Assembly: GCF_002078875.1 (NCBI RefSeq)
Contig: NC_034410.1
Span: 40,165,532 to 40,229,531 of the forward strand
Source: Numida meleagris
Taxonomy: Eukaryota > Chordata > Aves > Galliformes > Numididae
DNA: 64,000 bases
Direction: 5' to 3'
Below are positions 14,044 through 26,800 of the stretch, piece by piece. The notes beneath the pieces were generated by a model. The model saw nothing but the letters and a program-made list of their open reading frames with translations, was not told the origin of the DNA and made no database searches. A program made the position numbers and the translations under genes. Position 1 is the stretch's first letter; each line of letters starts with the position of its first letter.

Positions 14044-14061
14044 TGCATTGATATCAATGCA
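14044..14061. repeat. perfect 18-bp palindrome
   Basis: TGCATTGATATCAATGCA equals its own reverse complement. It contains two ATTGAT/ATCAAT half-sites. It lies about 715 bases upstream of exon 2. Function unknown. Confidence 0.85.
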
Positions 14062-14776
14062 TATATGCTTGTCAATGATACAGGGGCAGTGTGGGAGGCT
14101 GAAGTGAAGGTGTGCACAGAAGGGTTTTAATTGTGTAAAGACTTTTCTGACGCAGAGAATATGTACAAACTTTGAAGGTGACATTTCATTTACAGAGATT
14201 CTATCTTATGTAAGTAGGTTCTTGTTTGAAAGACGAGATTATGCAGAGAGCCATTAGGTTGATACTGTGGGAACAAATAGAGTGCATTTATTTAGTATTA
14301 TTACATTACTTCATCTTTCAACATTATGTGAAATAGAGCTGTAGCAGATGTTCTGGGTAGCTGTCTTGACTCAGAAGGAAGTCCTGCATTAATTCTTCCA
14401 TGGTCTTCATTCTACTTAAGTGGTATTCTGGATAGCGTATGTAAATTGGTGGAGACTACTAGCTTTAAAAGGGAATGCAGAAAAGACATAAGTTTGTGTC
14501 AGAGTCGTAGAAAACTGTTCAGTGTTTACCAAGACAAAAGGCTGTAACATTTCACCTGTGTATGTGCACTGGCTCTGGAAATTGAGACAGTGTGGTTGTT
14601 AATAACTGCAGGCTTGGTAATCTACTTTAAAACTCTGGATTATGAGAGGACCATTGGATAGTAAATGAGATGTTGAAGTTTATTTACTTTCTAGGTCTTA
14701 GAGAAAGGAGGACTTACGTTATGCCTAAGGTTCTTGATTTTTATTCCCTTCCCACTGTTCTTTTCTTTCTTTCTAG

Positions 14777-14885
14777 GTTTAACTATAGATCAACACATCA
14801 TCTTGCATCCCATGGGTTTTATGAATTTTTAAACTGGTTTGATGAAAGAGCATGGTATCCACTGGGAAGAATAGTTGGTGGAACT
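14777..14885 (+). CDS. STT3B: STT3B exon 2
   Basis: 109 bp. The acceptor is TTTCTTTCTAG and the donor GTAAGT at 14886. The first base completes a Trp codon, then 36 codons begin [14 protein letters not shown] and end RIVGGT. In the family this is the start of the first large lumenal loop (EL1), directly after the EFDPWF acidic motif whose first part lies in exon 1. Reading ends in phase 0. Confidence 0.97.
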
Positions 14886-17800
14886 GTAAGTATTATAATA
14901 ATAACTTAAAGTTTGCTTTGTGGTAATGTTGTTGAACTTCAAACACAACTTGGACATCAATAGAGGGAGAGTTTTGGTAGAAAAAGCTTCTAATTGTCAT
15001 ATTGCTGTAGAGGGAATAAGAAGATGTTTTTAACTTTTAGCTGGAGTAATTAAGACATTAAGTCAACATGCATTAGACCATATCCAGCAGTATACTGTGA
15101 ACAAGAAACACAGAACTGAGTTTGTCTTCTTACCTATGAACTTGTGATAATAAGTGGGGGTTTTATGTCTCCTGTAACTTTGATTTTCCTCTGTAGAGAA
15201 ACTATTACGCAATGTTACATTACAAAAGAAAAGAAAGTGAAAAACAATTACCTAACTCTTTTATGAATCAAATTCTAAGACGATATATTTTGAGTGGGCA
15301 TCATCTGAATGTGGAATTCATATTCGTGGTTTCTCTGAAAAAAGGCCTTTTGAAACTAAACTAGGAGCGGTCAGGAGAAATGCATGAAGCATCAGGTGTG
15401 GCTAAGGTTGATGTCAGTGCAAGTTACAAAACAGGAAAGTTACAAGAAACAGTATTATCAATTAGAATATAAATATAGCTCAGTAGAAGGGCTTAGTAAT
15501 TCTAAGTAACACAGCCACATCTAACCTTGAAAGTACATTAAAACTTTTTAATCATAGAGCACACCGTTTAAATTCATTTACAAAGCTTTTTGTAACAATT
15601 AGATCACCATTTGTTTTAGTGTTTTAGAGATACTTGTGATGTAATTCTTATATGTGTATTTTTCCATACTTACCTGAAGTAAAAAACCTCAGCAATTGAA
15701 ATTAAAATTTTGATTGCATGCCTTGTTTTGGAAGTTGCATGGCGTATTATGTTTTGATAGTTTGCCTTGATAACCTGTTCTCAAGGATATAAGCAGAACA
15801 TCCCATCATCTGTTAATTTAGCACAAAGCTCTTCTTAGCTTTTGAAAGAACCTAAGGCAGTTGAAGTCCATGTTAAGTTTTCTACTACCTACCAATTTTT
15901 TTTAATGTTGATAAATGTGGAAGGGTAGACTTCCTATTAGGAATATTCTAATGTTCTCCAATATTCTGTGATAGGTTCCATGGATTTGTATCTATGCAAC
16001 TTTTTCCTGGGGGACATCTTAATTCAGTGTTGTAGGACTTCGTTCTAAGCAATCTTCATATCCAAGATGTCTGTGGATATCTTGCAAATATATAATACTC
16101 AACTGACTGTCAGTCAGCTTTCCAATTTAAAAACTTCAATGCATATTTTTCTTTCTCCATGGGTAACAAGAAATAAATAAACGGCATGGTATATTATAGA
16201 GAAAATCGGATATGGCTGAGAAATGTTGAGGGGTTTCTTGTTTTGGTTCTTTATTTGGATTTGTTGCTTTTTTTTTTTCTTAAAGCTGCTGGCTAGGTTA
16301 AAATTTTCTTGCAAACTTTAGTTTCTGATTCCCTATCTTAACTGAAAATTCTGCTCATTATGTGATAAATGTCAGGGAAGATAGGATATTATCTGTGTGC
16401 TGCTTATTCATTTAGAAAATGGATTATATGTAATTGTTAGCATTTGGGTAAAATTTAAAGAACCTTGGGTATTCAGCAGTGTTGTCAAAACATGATTAAA
16501 GCAGTATTAAAATAATTCCATTAACTTTACCTGCTCACTGCTTGTATCAGCTTAAGAAATGACTGTGCTTCCTTGCAAATTATATGCAAATAAACTTACC
16601 GTGACCATTTTCTACAACAATACACTGACATTTTTTTCCTCCCTTTAGGTATACCCAGGACTGATGGTGACAGCAGGCCTTATACATTGGATTTTAAATA
16701 TGCTTAACGTGACAGTCCATATAAGAGATGTATGTGTGTTCCTAGCACCCGTTTTTAGCGGCCTTACAGCTATTTCTACTTTCCTGCTCACCAGAGAACT
16801 GTGGAACCAAGGAGCAGGGCTTTTAGCTGCCTGTTTTATTGCCATAGTTCCAGGTTACATATCTCGATCAGTGGCAGGATCATTTGACAATGAAGGCATA
16901 GCTATTTTTGCACTGCAGTTCACATACTATTTATGGGTAAGTAATTGCTGAATCTTTTGCTTTGGAAACGCTTTTTGGTTCCTCCTCCAACCAAATGAAT
17001 GATTTTTCTTAGCATTCATTGAAATCTCATTTTCTTCCCTCGTTTCTCTTCCCCTTGGCTCTGGATGAGGCAAGTACAGAGAAGTCACGTGATCTGAACC
17101 ACTCCATAATAATGTTGTTCAGCTTATTACATGAAAATACTGCTCAACTGGAATATGTGTGTTCTGTAGTAATAGTAATAATGATGAGTCTGTAAGCTTG
17201 TATAAACAGGAGAGTTGCTTTCATTTTTTGGTTTGGAGGTATTTGGTGTTTATGTGAGCATCAGACTTGAGCCTCCTTACGTTGCCGGTGAAAAGCAGTA
17301 GACTTTGGATTGTCATATGGAGAAGCTGCTGGCTGTATGTCTAGACATTGACTTAAGCATTGAAATTTAATACCTAAAGCTGCCCATGAAGCAAGATATT
17401 CATACTGCTTGCACGCTTAAAAAACGTTTAATAGTCTAATGCCTTTTAAACAGCCTACTTTTTCATGCAACTTGTCTGTCGCTCTTTAATCTGCATGTAG
17501 AACTGCATCTGTCATGTTGTTTTGTGTGAAGGGGTTTAGGCAAGCTGAAGTTTTTTGGGACTGTTGTATTTCTTCTGGAAATAACGCAGACAACATAGTT
17601 ATATTGTTAATTCAAGGTGGACACTATGGTGCTGTTCCTTGTGCCGTCCTTTAAGGCGTGTACTTCTTGTATTGAATGTCTTCATAGGGACTACGTACAT
17701 AGTCATTACGGCTTTTCCCGTGATTTGTCAAGAATTCTAGTTTCCAGAAATAAATGCATACTTGCAGATTTTTTAGCTTTGGAATATTTCAAACTTGGGA

Positions 17801-20800
17801 TATTGTTAGTAAGAACATAATAGAAGGAAGTTCAAGCTTTTCATGATTAAGTTACCGGTGATAATTAAGTGCAGGTTCTGAAGAAAGGCCCGCTAATGAT
17901 TTTTATGTTTTCTTAATTTGAATTTAAATTGCAGTTGTGAAGGTATATTGGTTTGAATAATAATAGAATCATCCTATGTTGTTACTTTTTAATAACTAAG
18001 ACACAATAGCAGTTATCTGGTCCAATGGAACCCAGGTTTTTAACTAGACTGCATAGTGCCAATAGTGTTCTGCATAAACTCTTGCAGGATTGCATGAATC
18101 AAATATATTTTACAGATAACTGCACAGCTTTGTTTAATGACAGTTTTTCACCACTATCAGTTCTGTGCAAAATCATATTCCTGAGCCCGTTCATGGATTC
18201 TGCTATACCTTTAGTAAAATCTGGATGCTCTCACTAACCTTAAGTGAGCTTTTCAAAATTACAGGAGAGGTCTTTATAATTGCAAAGTTGGGTCTGATGC
18301 CAGCCAAAGGAAGCCACAGGTGGTCTACAATTAATGATTATAATAAGTTCTAGCATCTCTGAGAAAGCAGCACAGAAGTGTTGCAGCTACTTTCCTACCA
18401 TGGATCATGAAACAGACAGCTGCAGTGCATCCTCTCTCTGCGTTATCTAGAGAGACAGGTGTAAACTTTTCTGTTTGTGAATCAATTGTGCTTGTGGTTT
18501 GGTTTTATGGACATCCGTTCAGAAGCATACAATATAATTTGATCTGTATTAAAGAACTTCTCTTGACGGTTGTTTTGGAATTGAATTTTATAGTATTGTC
18601 CAATATTTGTTTATTATACTTGGTTATTTTTAAAGGTGAAGTCGGTGAAAACTGGGTCAGTCTTTTGGACAATCTGCTGCTGTCTATCTTACTTCTACAT
18701 GGTAAGCCTTTTGTATGTAATAACTAAACTCCTTGGGTGGGACTTAATTCATGTGTTGATGAAGGACAGAAGGAGGAGATTTTATTCTTTGTTGGGACCA
18801 TAATGTAAAATTGTTCTTTCGTCTTATTATTATGACCTTAAATATATGAGTTAGAAGAAATACTAAATGTTTTGAAAATTAAATATTTATGTACAATGAA
18901 AGCAGTTCTTGTAAAACACTAAATACAGTAAATTTTCCTACAAATTCATCCTGTGCTGCAAATAGATGCTCTGATTCAGTGGAATTTCTGGTTTGGTCCG
19001 GGTGATTGAAGGTGGGGTTTTGATATCCATGCATATGCACGTCTATATATACTATTACTATATATATGCTATACAATATATACATATTGTACATACTATA
19101 TACAATGAAAATATTTTTTCCTCCCCTTCTGAAATGTGAGATTCACAGAATTTCCCTTTATAAATCAGTCAAAGGCCTTTTCTCCTCTAATGGATAAGCA
19201 TTTTTTGTGGCTATGTGATTAATAAAGTAGCTTCAAAATGACCAGTGATGGGATAGTTAGGATAATTGCTCGGTGGTATTACCATTGAGGCCTGAAATAC
19301 TGCTTTTCCACAGCCAGGTAGCTAGGCTTGCAAAGGAGAAAAAAAAAAGAAAGGAACTTGGGAATTATTTTGCATGCCTTAATTTAAAGTAGAGCACTAA
19401 TTCAGAGGTTGTGTGGATGCTGCCTACATTTCCTCTAGCTTTAATGTTAATTGGGTTTTTTGAGAGTACATCTATTTCCTCTCGTTTCTCCTCCTTTCTG
19501 TTCAGTCAGCATCTTTTTTGTACATAACATTTGTGTTTACGTTGCATTACATGGAAGATCTGTAGTTTTGGTACAGATCTATGTGTTGTACAAGGTCAGG
19601 CACATTAGGTTTTGAATTGTTACATTGATAGATGGTAGTCTTTTATATTAGGCCTATTTAATGGCAAGATCCTGTAAAAGTGTTGTTCATAAATATGCAG
19701 ATATCTGTCAGTTTCAACTGGGATGGAACTTTTTGCTTCTGAGTGTCTGGTATTATGCCATGTTTTGGTTCTAGGAGAAAAACAGTGTTGATAACACACC
19801 AATGTTTGTAGTTGCTGCTAAGCTGTGCTGTACGGAGCCAAGGCCATCCTTAGTGAAGGGCCCATGGAGCCAGGAGGGAATGGAGTTAGGACAGCTGACT
19901 TAAACTGGCCAAAGGGATATTCCATACTATGTGGCAGCATGTGGAAGAAGTTTTGAAGGGAGAGGGAGTTCTCTGGCTCTTTGCTGCTGCCCAGCTAGCC
20001 CCTGAGCATCAGTGAGGGGATGGTGAGCAATTGACTGTGTATCACTTATTAAAAACATTCATGTATATATATTGTCATAACTACTTTCCTTCCCTCTATC
20101 TTAGTAAATAGTTTCATCTCAACCCATGAGTTGTACTTTGTTGGTTTTTTTTCCCGATTCTCTCCCCCATCGAACTGGGAAGGAGAGGGAGGGAGCGAAT
20201 GACTGCGTGATGCAGAGCCACTGGCTGGGTTAAACCACAGCAATTACAAATAAGACACTTTTACAAATCTACTGCTAAAAAAGTCACAGAATAGCAAGTT
20301 CTCCTCATCTCAGTCTGACTAGCATCTTAGTCTGTGGAACTTTTCAAGAAGGAAGGGATGTGATCTAGAGTGTGCATACGGCAAAACTTAATCAATGTCA
20401 TCACCACGACACTCAATCCTTAATGTAAATTAATGTTTATTTTCTTTTATTTTCCTTTAAAGCAGTGTCAACTAGTAAAAGGTTAGTCTATTTGTCCATA
20501 AATTAGTGTCAGTGATTAAATGAGAATTTTGTTGCTCACAGAGCTCACCTGCTTCAACTCTGATGGTGGCTTTCCATATATTGTGTTTCTTTTTGTGGAA
20601 GTATTTTGATAAGATGCCCTCCTTGGCATTTTGCTCAGATAAATTTCTAGGACAGCATAATCATTATATGCATTACGTAGTATTAATTTCTCTTCCTCTG
20701 GTGGAATGAGTGATCTTTTCAGTGCAAGTAGAAAACCACAATTTTGAGGTAGTAAGGGTCGTTCCTTGCTTGTAGAATGTGGGGAACAGCTCCTTGAAAG

Positions 20801-23800
20801 AGAAATGAATATTGCATGAACTGACAGAAGTCTTACCTAATATCTAAATCTGCTTAAGGTATATACCTAACTCACTATGGTGATTTGACTCAAAATATAG
20901 CATTGCATTCCGTAAGGAGAGGGTGTTTTTTCTTCCATTTAAATGTTTTAGCTTTTATTTAATGTTAGCTTCTTTCGCTTCAGATGCTTTTTAATGAAAA
21001 AGGAATAAAATAAAACTTTACATTGAGGCTATTCTCATAAGAGTACTGGCGTATTTCTATTCTTTGCAAATCTGCGAGGAAATCTCCACTATGTTTGAAA
21101 AGCTCCAGTACAATCTTCAGTGTAGATCTATTTTAATGTCTTGATAATTAGAGAATAGATGCTAATTAGAGATGCAAGTCTAGTCCATACAGGCTGCCTG
21201 CTATGTGCATCGTTCAAGTCTTTTCCTCAATATGACAATGTCCTAATTACACGTTTGTTCTCATTCTATCCTATCTTACCTGTCTTTGTATAATATTTTC
21301 TCTCAGTAAATGAAATTGCCTATGTAAACCATGATAGTTCATGCTAGTAATTTGGCAATAGAATGACAATAATGTGAAATTATTGTCTAGAAATTTCACA
21401 AATTTTCTACTTGTTTCTCATGGTAAGAATCAGTTACCCCAAATTTTGCAGTGCCTGGTTTTGCAGTATTAGTATCAGAAAGCAGTACTTTGTTCTTATT
21501 TTAGAATTTCTAAAGAACACATTTATTTGGGTTTCTGGATTCTAGGGCTTTAAAAATACCTATGTGAAACTAAGCTTTAGAGTACAATTAAAGTAAAAAC
21601 CACATAGCTGCTGCATTCTAAAAATGAAGATCTGGGGTAGGCATGGTACATATGGGAGAAGTCTAGACTGCAGTTTGACAAGAGGATGTGTTAAAATACA
21701 GACTGCCTAGTCAACATTAGCCCTTCTAAATGTATTAAAAATGTAGATAACATATTGTAATGGTAGCTCATTAAATCTTTATCTAAGCCAACAATGAGTG
21801 ATACAATGATAACATTGTAATGTTTCAGTTCTAAGTGCATCTTGCCAGTACTTCTCAAGCACTGCAGTTACTTCAGGTTCACACTCTCCTTGATCTTGTT
21901 GTACACCGTTCCACGGTGCTTGGCCCTGCTTCCCTGTATATCTATCTACCCTCTTCCCTTTGTTTCTTTCCTTACACTGCAACTCCCTTTTGCTGCGTTG
22001 GCCCTGGAGTTCTGCCGTCAGCAGTGTACCTTGCTCCCTTTCTTCTTTCTGGCTGGAAACAAAAAGCGCAGGGCGTCGTGCTTGATGTATGTCAAATGAA
22101 AATCTAGACTCCTAGATGGGAGTGCTACTGCTGCCATGTGCTGCATCCGTCACCATGAGGAAAAGCCCCAGCACCACATTCTAGTTTGCCAGCCTGACCA
22201 AATTAACTTAGGAGGAGCTGTGGAGCTGTAAGCAAGACAGCCATGAAAATGCACTAGCCCATTTCAGAAGTCTTTAATACTTGGGTATTACTGCTTTGGG
22301 GGGTTTGTATTTTTTGTTTTTTCTTTCCTTTAGTAGCAAGTTTTGAAAAGTTTTGATTCAGGTAGTATTACTAGTAGTTCTGACTTCTTGTCTGCGTGGT
22401 TTTTGTGTTTTCTTGTCAGCACTGACTGTCCTAAGAATTTGCAGATATTCTTGCAGCTGATTTCCTATTCCATTTCTCACAGGTCTCTGCATGGGGTGGT
22501 TATGTTTTCATCATCAACCTTATTCCACTGCATGTGTTTGTTCTGCTGCTGATGCAGAGGTACAGCAGGAGGGTCTACATTGGTAAGTTTTGTTCTTTGA
22601 ACAGTCATTGTCAAATGCTAGATCATGAGATATGAAATTACACTGTCTTCTGTATTAGGTGGGAATGAAGTAATTGCATGTCAGAATGCATTTCATTAAT
22701 TGAATTACTGATTATAGTCAGTTACTGTCTGCAGCAGTAGAGAGTTAAGACATACTGTTCACATTTCCAAAACTCAGATACATTGCAGCTTATTCATTTT
22801 CTACTTTCTAGTGCACTGAAAAAAAAAAAAAAAAGAAATAACTAAGTGCTTTGATATTCTTAAAATCCTGTTAGTGCATTGAATTTGTACATTGTGTGGG
22901 TGCATCCTAAATAAAAAAAAAAAATCATCTTTTTTTCTTTTCCTAGTACATAAAACAGCTGCTATTTTTAAAACTTGAAGCAATAATTTTGCAAATGTTA
23001 TAGTATATTGTGACATATACTGGAAAAGACATAGGGAATTTTAAGCAACCATAGCAGTTTTATATAACCTGGACTAAAAAGCAGCATAAGAGTCTGCCAA
23101 CTCCACTTGATTCCTTAAGATTTTGTTGGGTTAACGGGTCAACCTTGCTTCCAGTTACAGAAATGTTTGGATAGTGATCTTTAGGAGAATAATTTTTTTT
23201 ATTTGATTTGCCTGATATTTACATACTCCATCAACAGTTTAGAGACGTTACCTGTTAAATCAGTTGGCCATGGTGTGGATATGTGAATGAAATAATTAAC
23301 AAGCAATTCAAGGATTCAAAAATGTAGAAGTTAGCTAGAAGATTTTTGATCTCTTCATGTGAAACCTTTACTAAAGCTAGTTTGAGCGCGTAGCATTCAT
23401 TGAGCTATAATACCACGTTTCATGTTTGTAAATATATTTTTGTTACCCATTTTAACACTAATTTTCTCTTAATATTTTTAAATTTCTTTTGCTTTTTTTC
23501 AGAACCTACTAGGAGAATTAGAATATTTACAGATAGTGTGTAGTGATTCAAACATATAATAATTACTCACGTTCCGTTTTTCATTTTTTATAACCCAATA
23601 CAAATATTTGTTTCTTGCTTCTTAGTTATCTTTTTATATAATTCAGAATCTGATATTAAATTAAAAAAAAGGGAGGAAACTAACCCACTTTTAATTTTAG
23701 TAGTAGTTGACTTTTTCTTTAACTACTTGTTTATAACTACAGAGGAGAGCAATCTATGTTGTTTTTCTTTTACAATCACTTTATTTAATATTTTCATTTT

Positions 23801-26800
23801 CCAGCCTCTGTGAGTTAGGCAAGAGAAAATGAAAGTTATTCATTATAAAATTCTAAAAGGATATTGTAACCAGAAACAGTAAAGCATAAGTGTCCTTGTT
23901 TTTTCAGTTTTCAATGAACTAGTCTTTAAATTCATCAGTGGAAAATAGTTCTGCCAGTTCCTATGAATTAAAGTTTTTGGCACCCGTTTATTTTACAAAT
24001 AGCTACAGTGTTTTGAGATGTTATTGTCCCTCAGCTATGAGGGAGATGCACTTCAGCAGAGTTGTCAGAATTAAAATATGATTGCTGCTTTGCTGTTTCC
24101 TTGCAATTCCTGGCTTAATTTAAACTTCCATGGGAAGCCTTACACAGATGTCTGTACATCTTGCAGTAGCATGTATGTTCTAGGTTTGTTTAACAGGATG
24201 TTTTTGTGAAAACAGATAGGAATGTTCAAGCATTTCTGGGTAGAAATGGAAGTGTGTTTCACTGCCAGATATTCAGATAAGATGATGAGAGCTCATTGAA
24301 GTAGGGAAAATAAAGATATTTTTGGAGCATATGTTATATGTAATTACTAGTGTGCATGCAGGAGTCTCCCAGTTCTCAAGACTACCAATGTGCAGCTGTA
24401 AATTTTTGTAACCTATTGACAGGCAACAGTAGCTGGAAAAGTCTGTCTGTTTTAGAAAAATAACCTCTTTATTTGAATGCAGGAACTGTTGATGTTATCT
24501 TCCATTATGTTATGTATAGTTTCTCTTGTAGTGTCTCACAAGTATAAAACATGAATGGTTTTACATTTGGAAAGGTACCGTTGTAGTTTCAAGTCTTGTG
24601 CGCTTAAGAGATTTGGCAGTTTTCACTTCAGTCTGCTCTTTTTTTTCTGCACACTTCAAAGCAAAACTCTTGAAGATAGGACAAGGGGAAATGGTTTCAA
24701 ACAAGAAGAGGGAAGATTTAGATTAGATATGAGGAAGAATTTTTTTTCAATAAGAGTGGTGAAGCACTGGAACAGGTTGCCCAGAGCTGTGGTGGCTGCC
24801 CCATCCTTGGAGATGCCATGGTCAAGCTGGACCAGGCTCTGAGCAACCTGATCTAGCTGTAATTCACAGAATCACAGAATTGTAGTGATTGGAAGAGACC
24901 TCTGGAGATCATCTGTTCCAACCCCCCTGCTAAAAACAGGTTCTCCTACAGTAGGTTGAGCAGAAAAGCATCCCTATTCATTGCGGGGGAATTAGAAGGG
25001 ACCCTCAAAGGTCATCAAGTCTAACTCAAACAATTCTGTGATCTGCCAAAATGTAAAACTAAATTTCTATAATTCCTTTTGTGTTGTATTTTATCATACG
25101 TTTTTATTAACTACTGAAGTATTTTAAAACTTCAGCTAATAAGTGTTTGTTTCTGGTGATTGCAATCCATAAATTGAAAACTGTTGATGATATTCTCTAG
25201 AGTAGTTTTCAGTAGTTTTTTTCTCAAGTTTGTGTGGTGTACAGTGACAGAAATTGTGTGAAATGAGTTTATCCAAAAGAAGGTCAGGTTTTTTTGTTTT
25301 TGATCTAATCAAAGTTATAATCATAGACTTATAGAATGGCTTGTGTTGGAAGGGTCCTCAAAGATCATCTAGTTCAACCCTCCTGCTGCAGGCAGGGTTG
25401 CCCACTACTAAATTACAAGATTTAGATCAGGTTGCCCAGGGCCCCATCCGACCTGGCCTTGAACACCTCCAGGGTTGGGGCATCCATGATATCAAATGGA
25501 TTTCAGGAATCCAAATCAAATTCTTGTTTTTACATTCTGGTGTTTGCATAGTCTTTGCACGGGAACATAGATAGTCTGTGATGTGGTATCGCCTTCATGT
25601 ACTAAGTTCCTCAGAAAGTTTTATCAGACCACCTGTTCTTCCAGTACTAAGCAGGCATATATGATGGTTGCTTGACAGCAGTGGGCTTGGAGGGGGGCAA
25701 AAAAAGTGATCATAAGAAGCATACCAGTTGTAGACTTAAAAATGATTCTTTAAAATGGTCTAGCAGGTGTGAAATCTAGTGATTTATGCCATCATTAAAC
25801 CTCCACAGGATGGCAGTGTTGCAGCACTTTTATGATACAATAAATGATTTATGTTTTAGTGAGCTCTTCAAAAATGAAGTTTCCTACAGCAAAAATATAT
25901 TTCAGTGTCATAAAGAGGGAATAGATCGGTAGCTAGGCCAAGCAGCAGAATACTGATGCTTCCAGGAATACCACAGCAAAGACAGCTGGAAGTGGTTGGA
26001 AGCATCATGACAGTCATTTTTGTGATCTTTGCAAAGCGCATAGTACCCTAGGAGCATAATACACAGCTGCAACAAAAATAATACCACTAGTATATGATGT
26101 GGTCCTCAGTGATGTGGTCGCCAAACCTGTTCTCTTAGTAAAGGATTGTATGAGGACAAGGATCTCCTCATAAGATTGAGGCCGTAACCAAGCCAATGGT
26201 TTATGATTTGTGTAGGAATGTTTAAAAAATCTTGGAGGTGCATTATTGCTGGTTGCTACTGAGGGAAGGAAACCTCATTTGGATTGGAAGCTGGCTAGTT
26301 GCTTCCAACATAAGCAGACTTGTGGTTGTTCATAGTTGGTATTTCTCTCTTGTCCTTCCATTTCCTTCTCACCTTGGAATATTTCGGAACCAAATCCTGT
26401 CAGAATGAAGTACATGAATATCATTGCAGTTAAAGTAATGATTTGTGGTATTAATACTTCTGTGTTCTTGGCCTCGATTTTCTGAGAGATTATGAGTCCC
26501 CGTTATTGGTGTAGATATCTAATAGTACAGACACTCCATATTCATTTTTAATTCTGTTGCTTTTCGTTTTCTTGGCATGCCTCTGTTCTTGTATTAAAAA
26601 TAGAACAAGCCATACCTTTGTCATTTTCTAAGTAAGTAGTGCACTCTTAAATGTTTCGTATCTTTGCAGCCTGCTTCCTATAATTTCTCCTCATATGGAA
26701 AGCTGCTTTTTTCATTTGTTATCTGAGATCTCCCACCCATGTTCTGCAAAAACAAGGAAACCAAATGGGAAGAGAAAACTTCTTAAGCTACAGCATTTTA

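Larger units (their letters stand above)
1..14776 (+). other. STT3B: STT3B intron 1 (3' part)
   Basis: Non-coding AT-rich sequence upstream of the exon 2 acceptor (pyrimidine-rich tract, then TAG at 14774-14776). It contains two clear CR1 insertions (about 6260-7424 and 10902-11868), a poly-T run at 203-219, a hairpin at 9975-10007 and an 18-bp palindrome at 14044-14061. The open frames in it, such as about 140 codons at 1190-1612, show no family signature, splice context or conserved composition. I see no gene in the rest. The 5' end of the intron and exon 1 are outside the window. Confidence 0.85.
18702..22482 (+). other. STT3B: STT3B intron 4
   Basis: 3.8 kb. It holds an AT-rich patch of TATA-like repeats (19045-19105) and an ERVL-like LTR (about 19805-20241). 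The block 21835-22110 is relatively pyrimidine-rich and open in two frames, but I recognise no protein in it. The acceptor is CCATTTCTCACAG. Confidence 0.88.

Noticed and set aside
21835..22107. Two overlapping open frames in intron 4, possible retrocopy
   Set aside because: No known protein recognised, no poly-A tail or target duplication seen.
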